This document shows, in pieces, positions 56,841 to 64,000 of a stretch of 64,000 bases of DNA; positions within the stretch are counted from its first letter, which is position 1, and each line of letters starts with the position of its first letter. Below the pieces are notes generated by a model. It saw only the letters and a list, made by a program, of their open reading frames with translations, ran no database searches and was not told the DNA's origin. Location of the stretch: positions 10,726,365 through 10,790,364 of the forward strand of contig OX155960.1 of the NCBI GenBank assembly GCA_944548615.1, read 5' to 3'. A program made the translations under genes and the position numbers. Origin of the DNA: Micropterix aruncella (lineage: Eukaryota; Arthropoda; Insecta; Lepidoptera; Micropterigidae).

Positions 56841-57423
56841 ATTGCATGCAATGAAAAACTAGATGTGCGACCCTGGATTATTGCTCGCCACAATACTTTA
56901 ACTTGAACTTTGAATCAGGTCAACCTCCTTTCCAAAGGGACATCACACTCAAAATCTTTCCGTAAGTCCTTGGCTATATGAAAGTCTATATGAAAAAAAA
57001 ATGACCCTCTGGGGGGTCAGATGAGACTCCCGAGGGGTTGCAGGCTCTTTAAAAATAAAAAAATCCTTATATAATATGCAAAAAATTACAGTTTCAGAAG
57101 AGAAACATATTTATTATATGTTTTTTGCTATTTCTTTTACCAACTTTATAGTGATCTAAGATAGAAATAGGTAAGTACAGCTTATAAAGTGAAAAACAGT
57201 TAAAATTAACGTGGTTTTCACCATTGTTTTTACAAAAAAATATTTTATGAATGCTTACAGTTACAGCTGTTGAAGAGACTAAGGGGGGTCGAGAGAACTA
57301 AGTTACAGTCTATGGGGGGGGGGGGTCCGCATAAGAGTTTTTTTTTACCAAAAATCTACCAAGATCTAAAAAAGGTTGAAAAACACTGGTATACAGGATT
57401 ACAACATTTTAGACATTTTAAAA

Positions 57424-57700
57424 TTATAGATATTTAATTTATTTATTTATTTATTTATTTATTTAATTTAACAATTCATTTACAAGTGCACAAGTATCAC
57501 TAATAATCATATCAATAAAAAAAAATATATAATTAAAATTAAAATTAAACACGGCCGATATGAGCATTAGCATTTAAGTACTGCTGCTGCCCAACTAAGT
57601 GCCAGGACTTGTTCCAGGGCAGCTAGCTCTCTAGTTTTTATATCACATATATTCGGCAATGAATAAAAAAAAATAAAAAAGAAAAGAAATATATATATTC
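57424..57700 (-). mobile_element. LINE 3' tail, same family as 20697-20957
   Basis: (ATTT)n at 57431-57465, then the reverse complement of the 20.7-kb tail including AAACACGGCCGATATGAGC and GCCCAACTAAGTGCCAGGAC. Confidence 0.82.
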
Positions 57701-58020
57701 CCGTCACCATTACAAATTATAACTAATAATCACTAACTAATGATCACAATAGGAAATAAAACACAAAAATAAATAATCATGTTAATAAAATAAAAATAAA
57801 ATAAATAAATTATGGACTATTAATTTTAATTCAAGTGAATTTTAGTAATTTTGTGCAAAACAAAATGAAATCAAAATCAAAACATTAAATATGACAACAA
57901 TGATGTGCATATGTGTATGTTGGCTGAGTCAGAGAAAGCGAGAGAGAGAGATAAAGAGAGATAGGGTAAGTTTGCGTGTGTGTGTGATTTTGTGTGTGTG
58001 CGTTTGTATGGATGTGCGTG

Positions 58021-58221
58021 TTTTTTGGACGCTTCCGGAACCGCGTTCTTTGTTTGCCTGCATCCTGCGTTTTTTTTCCATTCTGTAAGGTGGGTTTCTT
58101 CGGTGTTCCTGCGTAGCCATGTTTTTATTTGGGCCTGGGGAATGGGCATCAAGGGTTCCGGTCCATATACTATTTCCTTTGATCCCCTTTTGGCCAGTTC
58201 GTCCGCCGCGTCATTGCCCAG
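58021..58221 (-). pseudogene. LINE RNase H segment, inverted part
   Basis: The minus strand reads LLGNDAADELAKRGSKEIVY, PLMPIPQAQIKTWLRRN and CRQTKNAVPEASKK. GN..AD.LAK.G is the last catalytic-aspartate motif of LINE RNase H. It stops where the direct part starts in element coordinates. Confidence 0.82.
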
Positions 58222-58517
58222 CAAAACTTGCCCGCAACCTCACCAGATTAAAAAGGGACAAAATCCGTAAAGTCATAGGTACTATGACAGGCCACTGTCC
58301 CCTAAACAAACACCTGTTTACCATAGGTGTGACAGACAGCCCTCTATGCAGAGGATGCATGGAGGAAGAAGAAACGCCACAGCATGTGCTCATGGAATGC
58401 AGGAGCGTGGCAGAGCAACGGGCAAAAATACTACAATCTCCAGCATCTCTCCCGGAGGCCTGTAGCAACCCAAACAGGCTGCTAACCTTCTGGGACAGCC
58501 TGGGTTGGCTGGAGTAA
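58119..58517 (+). pseudogene. LINE ORF2 C-terminus (RNase H-bearing clade), direct part
   Basis: In-frame from about 58223: GHCPLNKHLFTIGVTDSPLC, then the CRGC....TPQHVL.EC knuckle, and the last residues before TAA at 58515-58517. GHC.LN+HL...G..DSPLC+.C..EEET..H+L..C is the end of I/R1-type ORF2 with an RNase H domain. Codons before 58222 are from the inverted strand and are not part of it. Confidence 0.82.
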
Positions 58518-58909
58518 CATAAATGGAAACATGAGCCACGCACAACGGCCCAATCAAGAGGCCAAGTGCGGGAAAAAGCCCAGCCAAACTAACTAACTAA
58601 CTAACTAATGGATGTGCGTGCATGCATGTTCGTGTGTGTCTGGATGGATAGGTGTGTGTGTGTATTTATGTGTGTATATTTATTTAAGTGTATATTTATA
58701 TTATATTGTATTTATATACTACAATATATTATACTTTAATATGTAAAACAGGGCCAATAATGAATAAAGTATAGCAATAGATGATAAACTTTTCATAGTA
58801 GATAAAATTTGAAGTCAGTATCCTGTATCCTTAGGATATACCAATAATAATATTGTCTTAATTCAGATGGCTTAACATGATTAAATATTTATGGTTTTAT
58901 ATTTTCTAG

Positions 58910-59084
58910 CGATCGCTAAAGAATTGGGAGTCCAAATAGAGGAGCAGCGGGCGCTGGCTACATTGGGACGAGCTTTTTTACATCAAGGGGAAAATAAACA
59001 AATCAGCGGGGATAGTGCAGGAGCCGAAAAGGCATTGAAATCCTCGGAGAAAACATTCGTTAAGAGCTTGGTGCTGTGTGAAAG
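58910..59084 (+). CDS. TONSL: TONSL, second recognised coding exon
   Basis: Exon of 175 bases between acceptor attttctag (ending 58909) and donor gtaaat (59085). The first two bases complete a serine codon begun in the previous exon. The sequence reads on as IAKELGVQIEEQRALATLGR, the segment that in TONSL links TPR units 2 and 3 (LA..L....E.QRA.ATIGR). It continues with a linker rich in K/S/E and then KTFVKSLVLCER, equivalent to the conserved AF..SL helix. It ends after codon position 2, which matches the start of the exon at 63818. The intron before it (54575-58909) carries a minisatellite, a family A repeat, a LINE tail and a twin-primed LINE. Confidence 0.87.
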
Positions 59085-59284
59085 GTAAATTATTTTTCGT
59101 ACTTTCAGAACTCACCCAATATGAACCTGACCGAGAACTTGCTAGCTTGCCAAGGAAGTTGTTGGAGTCACTTCGTCCAACATACCCACAACAAAAGAAG
59201 TAATTTCTATAGAATCGAAACCGCAAATACGCTCAAATATACACGAGCCAATTGCAATTGAATTCCAACTAAATTCGGCATTTT

Positions 59285-59668
59285 ATGCACAGTCAACCGA
59301 TGACTCATGCCATTTCTTCTGATCAATACGAATTGACACGGTTATTCTCCCCCACCGGTGGATATTGCATCATTACATACCATATAAAAAGCAGTACATT
59401 CGACACATATTTTATCATTCCCTTGGTGGACATCATTCCCCTAGTGGACAGTTACCGCGGCTACACATCATCATCATACTCTCAGCGACCGTCGCCCGCT
59501 CTAAGTACGCGCTCATACATCGATCAGTCATATATTATCCGCGATCTTCAAACTTCACACTTCGGCTACACAACCACGACATCACCTCGGGTCCACACTA
59601 CCTACACACCGGCAAAGATTAACTTTTTGAAACCCTCATCAGAACGTGGCATCACAGCTTTCATCTAG
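59285..59668 (+). other. Unrecognised 127-codon open frame in TONSL intron 2
   Basis: Ser/Thr/Tyr/His-rich (GYTSSSYSQRPSPALSTRSY) with an overlapping second open frame and no domain. C-rich composition contrasts with the flanks. It could be a retroelement terminal region. I see no evidence that it is a host gene. Confidence 0.3.
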
Positions 59669-59989
59669 AGCATAGAAAGCGTGCCAGGACGCACGCGGAC
59701 AAGTCGTCAATGCACTATAGGGCAATGAAACAAAATAACTTCAATCTTTATTTTTTTAGGCAGAAATCAATATGAAAGTTTTGGGTTTCTATATCTTTGT
59801 GTTCACCGTCTCCAGGTTAAATGGCTTAACCGATTGGGTTCTCCTGGGGACTCCTGAGGGTTCAACTAAGCAGTGTAATTCATAAAAAGCAACAAAAAAA
59901 AATGTTCAAAAGTTTGAAACATGCTCTAAAGGCACGGGCTAAGCCTTTTAATTTGAAACATACGGTGTATGTTCAAAAAGTTTTGAACA

Positions 59990-61062
59990 TGTGGCCTGCA
60001 ACAATGCATTTAATGATTTGGAAATCCGAAACACTAATCCTGTTCAAAGTAGTCTCCTGAGAATGCACACACTTCTCCTAGCGCTCCTGCCATTATTGGA
60101 AACACTTCTGGAACGCATTTTTTGGAATGGGGAGCAACCCTACCGTCACATTCTGCATGATGTCTTCTCTTGACTCAAATGGAGTCCCTTTTAGCGACTT
60201 TTTCAGTTTGTGAAATAGCCAAAAGTCAAATGGGGCAATATCAGGTGAGTAGCGAGCCTGACGAATCATGAAAGTTGGGGTCGCTGTTTGTATTTTATTT
60301 ATTTATTTATTTATTTAAGAATTAATTACTATAAAACATTGATTTTCTTACAAAAATAACAGGAACCGAATTGCAAAACCTTAACCTTTTGCTTATTTGA
60401 TTCTGTCACCCAACTGGGACTAGCCCGTTCTAGGGTGGACAGGACTCTAATATTACAATCAAGTTTGCTTGATTGCTTGATTGCTCACAGATGTACAAGT
60501 TTTAGTAAAAAGCTAATAACACTAAATTGCCCTAAAATTTGGTCTTCAAAAAAAAAGAATTAAAAAAAAATAATAATAATAAAACATATTAAAAGTTAAT
60601 ATAATAAATAAAATGCAATTCCATTATATAATCGGTAATAATAGTATTGTGCAGCATGTTCTGTGCAATGTCCAGACGCCATTGTTAGCAATTTCGGTAC
60701 AAATTTCGCAAATACTCTCCTCATGCCCAAATTCTCGGTGAAATTTAAATGTAATAATCCAATGCTTACCCCGATATCGTTTGCAATTTCTCGGACTGTG
60801 ATTCGACAGTCCTGCATGAACACAGTCCATACTTGCTAAATGACATTGTCATTCCGGCTTGTTGAGGGCCTACCTGAACAAATCCGACGACCGCTCACTA
60901 CACGTCTTCACTCGGTGGCCGACTGCCAGCGACTGACGCTTTCTGCGGGCAGTAAAAAAATCATGTCTGAGTGTCTCCTCCACATCTACACCAAAGGAAG
61001 TCTCCCGCGCTTCAATGGTTAATGTGTGAAAAAATAAGGTTCAATATTTTTTGAACACCGGA
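59990..61062 (-). pseudogene. Mariner-type transposase, broken and interrupted
   Basis: The minus strand reads RITVREIANDIGVSIGLLHL and NLGMRRVFAKFVPKLLTMAS at 60640-60830, the N-terminal helix-turn-helix region. At 60030-60250 it reads APFDFWLFHKLKKSLKGTPF and ESREDIMQNVTVGLLPIPKN, the C-terminus with the last aspartate of the DD34D triad. The catalytic core between them is missing and a family E repeat fills the gap. Confidence 0.8.
60290..60600 (-). repeat. Repeat family E, copy 2, inside the mariner relic
   Basis: (TTTA)n at 60294-60316, AATTAATTACTATAAAACATTG, CACCCAACTGGGACTAGCCCG; same order as 27058-27280. Confidence 0.72.
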
Positions 61063-61239
61063 GTAGACTCCTGAGGGGTAAGTTGATTCATAAAAAGTTA
61101 AAAAAAGAAATCAAAAGTTTTCAGTTTAAAATGACGAAGTGAATCAGTCATTTTGAAAAGGGTATTTCAGGCACTTTTTCGGAAATGATTTTTTTGATGG
61201 AAATTAATTATTTACACCGTTACACATATTCAAATTTAA

Positions 61240-61886
61240 CCACCAAACCAAATTTGGTTGCACATCAGAACACCGTTGACTACGTAACGACCAATATTCG
61301 CGGCTTGCTCCCGGAGCGCAGAATAATATTATTTTCTAATTCGAACGCATCCTAAAATCTATAAAAAATACCTCATCATTACCATATGGACACATAGACG
61401 GCCCCTAGAATAATTTCGCGGATATTTCTGGTAAAATTCCATTGTCAAACATCATCATTTTGTTTTTCGAGAAATCATCAAAAATTTTATTGGTTTTTAT
61501 GAGCTAATATCTAAATATTTTTGTATGTAAATAAGCAAAACGAAGTATTACATTTGACGGAGAATCTAATAAGGATCACGATAGTATTTACAATTTCTAA
61601 ATAGGGTTTCGTATTTTTCCGTAAGACAAGTACAAGTTAGAAATGCTCAGTTTTTTTTCACTTTTTCGACTTTCTTATGTTTATTCATAATTATCTAATT
61701 GTTTTACAAAATGAGATTTCAATATTCTATATATGAAATTTCAATGCGATCATTGCACAGTTATTCTTTTTTTGATTGCTATAGTAGTTCCATAGTTATA
61801 GTACTTTTTGTCGAGCGCGGCGATATTGCAAGAAATTCCAATAAATTGCCTCGGTCTGCCATGAAATTATGCCGCTATTCGAAGGG
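61240..61886. mobile_element. Larger TTAA-flanked relative of the 305-bp MITE
   Basis: TTAA at 61236-61239 and 61887-61890. The interior 61670-61815 (TTCATAATTATCTAATTG, TTTCAATATTCTATATATGAAATTTC, AGTTATAGTACTTTTTGTCGA) matches the 305-bp MITE. The left end CCACCAAACC is a poor match to the right end GAAGGG, so the boundary is provisional. Confidence 0.55.
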
Positions 61887-62235
61887 TTAAAATAGCACCT
61901 GTACCTAGTTTAATTTCGAAGATATACGGGAGACAATTTGGTACTTTTACCATGGTCATGGTTTATTTTGGTCGATTATGTTTTAGAAACTCTTTTAAAA
62001 AGGAAATATACAGGTTGTTCGAGATTTAAAACATTTACTGATACTTCATGTTCTATTAGATGCCAGAAGTCAGTTTTTCTGGAGATAGATTGGTCATTTT
62101 GAAAAGTGCACTTTTGTATGGAGACATCTCAGTCATTTTGAAAAGGGCATATTTTTCAGATATTTAATAATTAATTTCTAATTAATTAAACAATATAAGA
62201 ATATACAAAATGTAGCATTAAACTTAACATATTAA

Positions 62236-62540
62236 CCCTTTGAGTATGATACGACCAAATCTGGTTCTGAAACAATTATCCGTTGAGTATGATACGACCA
62301 GATCTGGTTCCGCGTTTTTTTCACTTCTTTGACGTTCTCATATTTATTCATAATTATCTAATTGTTTTACAAAATGATATTTCAATATTCTATATTCGAA
62401 ATTTCAATGCAATCATTGTGCAGTTGTTCTTTTTATGATTGGTGTAGTAGTTTCGTAGTTATAGTACTTTAAGTCGATGTCGCCGAAAATCCTGCAAAAG
62501 AGACAGATGCATCCATGAAAATACCCATTTACTCCAAGGG
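62236..62540. mobile_element. TTAA-flanked MITE (piggyBac-like), copy 2, 305 bp
   Basis: CCCTTTGAGTATGATACGACC on the left, TTTACTCCAAGGG on the right, TTAA at 62232-62235 and 62541-62544. Nearly identical in reverse to 46915-47219. Confidence 0.88.
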
Positions 62541-62544
62541 TTAA

Positions 62545-62877
62545 CCCCTCGCGTACCAGACGGCCCGAAATGTCCAGAATTGATATTTACCGTCGAACCC
62601 CAGACGGCCCGAAATGGCCAGGCGAGGCCAACCGCTAATTATGGATTATTTAATCGACTAATAATTATGAATAATCTTTATTGCTTTACATAACGACGTT
62701 ACAAATATCTAATAGCAAATTTCAATAGGAACATAAAACAGGTCTTTTTTAGACGATCGGTGTGACAGTTTCGGAGTAATCGTTTTTTTTCTGAAACGCC
62801 ATCTTTTTTTTGAGACTCGCGAATTTCTTACGGGCCGTAAGGCACACATTAAAATTCAAACCGCGGGCCGCGAGGGG
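62545..62877. mobile_element. Second TTAA-flanked MITE, abutting the first, 333 bp
   Basis: CCCCTCGCG on the left and CGCGAGGGG on the right. TTAA at 62541-62544 (shared with the neighbour) and 62878-62881. The interior repeats CAGACGGCCCGAAATGKCCAG twice. A different family from its neighbour. Confidence 0.87.
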
Positions 62878-63171
62878 TTAAGCTTGTTTTTTCGCTAGGG
62901 CTAGAAATGGTTTTTTATGCCTCCTGGAAATTTAAATTTTTGCCTCAGATGCCTTTTTCGAAATGATTGATTTAAGTACAGATGACATACGAATACCAAA
63001 AGTATTATTTATTTATTTATTTATTTTTAGGTCAACCAAACATTATAATTTAACAAAAAGAGGAGTAGGATAACAGAGAGCCAATTAAAGGTTTTCACGT
63101 TAAAGTAACGTTGTAGAAACATATGTGACCTTTCAATTAAAGCTATCGATTAAAAATACATCAAAAATTAT

Positions 63172-63600
63172 TCAACAATTAATGCTAAAGAATCCACTGC
63201 TCAACCGCTGCCTAGCTGAGTTAATACTCATACAGAATAGATCAAAGTTAAAGCGTTTAATCAAATCATTGAAATTGTCACTTGTTCGCCACAGAAATGC
63301 ATTTTGCCTATTGTTGGTACCAGCATGAGGAACATGAAGAGCAGGGTTAAATCTATTGAGTTTGGAAGGAACACGGAGATTAATTTTATTTAGTAAGTAG
63401 CATTGTGAGTGATAAATGAATTATTAAATATAAAACAATAGAATTAGTACGATCAGGGTAGGCAGACGATATAGGCGAGCATAGCTGACTAATGAAAATG
63501 CAGTATGGAAACCGGTATCTGACGTGATCATCCTGCACGTGTGAACGGCGAGTGAGCAGGGCAGCGGCGAAAACAAGGGTTACAAACATTATACTAATTG
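63172..63600 (-). pseudogene. LINE ORF2 C-terminus (Jockey/CR1-like) antisense in TONSL intron 2
   Basis: The minus strand reads INLRVPSKLNRFNPALHVPH, NAFLWRTSDNFNDLIKRFNF and CMSINSARQRLSSGFFSINC, then a stop complementary to 63172-63174. Weaker similarity extends upstream to about 63600. (TTTA)n at 63005-63027 is the reversed tail. Confidence 0.78.
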
Positions 63601-63817
63601 GTGCCCAGCGGGCACTGGCTAAACCTTGTACATATATATTAATAAGTAATATTCTAAATTAAACATTCTAATAAAATAAAAAAAACTACAATACATTGGA
63701 TCAAAATGTACATACATATTCGACTAAAACTGCAGAAATTTTACTTTTCATTATTGTCCCAATTAATTTGGCTACCCATTGTAATATCGGATTTGTGTTA
63801 TCCTTTAAATTTTTCAG

Positions 63818-64000
63818 CCTTAAAGGCAAAATCAGCAAACACGAACTAGCCGACATGCGCGCACGCCTACTGCTCAACATCGGAATCGTCTCGGAGCATT
63901 TGGATCGCCTCGATAAAGCAATTGATTTTCTGCACAAATCGCAAAACATTTGCAAAGGCGAAGACATATTCGACGTACTACATCGCTGCTACATAACAGA
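63818..64000 (+). CDS. TONSL: TONSL, third recognised coding exon (runs off the window)
   Basis: Acceptor atttttcag ends at 63817. The first base completes a serine codon, and the frame then stays open to position 64000. The translation contains HELADMRARLLLNIGIVSEH followed by a TPR helix pair (LDKAIDFLHKSQNICKGED) and a partial next repeat. This is the strongly conserved E..EMRARLYLNLG region of Tonsoku-like proteins. The three exons together give about 205 residues, all N-terminal TPR. Vertebrate TONSL is about 1,380 residues with ankyrin, ubiquitin-like and leucine-rich-repeat parts, which must lie beyond this window. Confidence 0.88.

Larger units (their letters stand above)
58021..58607 (+). 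mobile_element. Twin-primed LINE insertion with 13-bp perfect TSD
   Basis: ATGGATGTGCGTG lies at 58008-58020 and 58608-58620. The direct part (about 58222-58607, +) encodes ARNLTRLKRDKIRKVIGTMT, CRGCMEEEETPQHVLMECRS and the C-terminal FWDSLGWLE, then a 3' UTR with an (AACT)n tail. The left part (58021 to about 58221) reads on the - strand: GNDAADELAKRGSKEIVYGP, the RNase H segment that normally precedes the direct part, ending NAVPEASKK. The two parts meet head to head. Confidence 0.9.
54575..58909 (+). other. TONSL: TONSL intron 1 (transposon-loaded)
   Basis: GT-AG intron of 4,335 bases. It holds family G repeats (54790-55010 reversed, 56232-56325), a 15-bp minisatellite with TTAGG tracts (55380-56230), a family A copy (56390-56840), a reversed LINE tail (57424-57700), and a twin-primed LINE (58021-58607) in a GT-rich microsatellite. 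No host coding sequence was recognised inside it. Confidence 0.75.
59085..63817 (+). other. TONSL: TONSL intron 2 (transposon-loaded)
   Basis: GT-AG intron of 4,733 bases. It contains a broken mariner element (about 59990-61060), a repeat E copy (60300-60560), a TTAA-flanked element (61240-61886), two abutting TTAA elements (62236-62877), and an antisense LINE C-terminus (63172-63600). A 127-codon open frame at 59285-59668 resembles no gene I know. Confidence 0.75.

Noticed and set aside
1..64000. CRISPR array, prophage, bacterial operon or plasmid features
   Set aside because: No evenly spaced short repeats with unique spacers and no prokaryotic genes. Tandem arrays found are contiguous satellites or minisatellites.

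Overview
The window looks like repeat-rich nuclear DNA from an insect, most likely a moth or butterfly. The evidence is a spliced eukaryotic gene, short TTAGG tracts, a dense mix of non-LTR retrotransposon tails, and many short inverted-repeat elements. There are no bacterial operons, no CRISPR array and no intact tRNA or rRNA gene. The species call is inference.

Only one host gene is recognised with confidence: the 5' part of a TONSL (Tonsoku-like) gene on the + strand, at the right end. Three internal coding exons (54317-54574, 58910-59084, 63818 to the window edge) splice in consistent phase and encode the N-terminal TPR region. The initiating exon was not found and the rest of the gene lies beyond position 64000. 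Its two introns (about 4.3 and 4.7 kb) are packed with mobile DNA.

The largest coding sequence is a transposon gene at 31319-34844. It has three exons with matching splice phases and would give an 877-residue protein: a basic, NLS-like N-terminus, a Mutator-like DDE transposase, and a C-terminal YqaJ/lambda-exonuclease-type nuclease domain. About 2.5 kb further on (37333-38795) lies a decayed second transposon gene of the DUF7869-like type. It is broken by frameshifts and by a 174-bp retrotransposon tail with a target-site duplication.

Layout: 1-6.8 kb is mostly unassigned AT-rich DNA with a LINE fragment and a hairpin element. 6.8-8.2 kb is a terminal-inverted-repeat element. 8.2-31 kb holds LINE fragments (RTE-like, R1-like, Jockey/CR1-like), a mariner fragment, a tRNA-derived SINE, MITEs, and an unidentified repeat family (family C). 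31-39 kb holds the two transposon genes and a 300-bp tandem array. 40-45 kb has a hAT element with a Harbinger element nested in it, then a second Harbinger element with a retrotransposon tail nested in it. 46-51.8 kb has LINE fragments, TTAA-flanked elements and a 5S-rRNA-derived SINE. 51.8-64 kb is the TONSL locus.

Nested insertions are the main theme. Several can be ordered because an uninterrupted copy of the target lies elsewhere in the same window. The most notable observations are the spliced transposase-nuclease fusion gene, a twin-primed (internally inverted) LINE insertion with perfect target-site duplications, a 5S-derived SINE that interrupts a readable LINE frame, two TTAA elements sharing one TTAA, and a both-strand pentapeptide-like minisatellite beside TTAGG tracts in TONSL intron 1.
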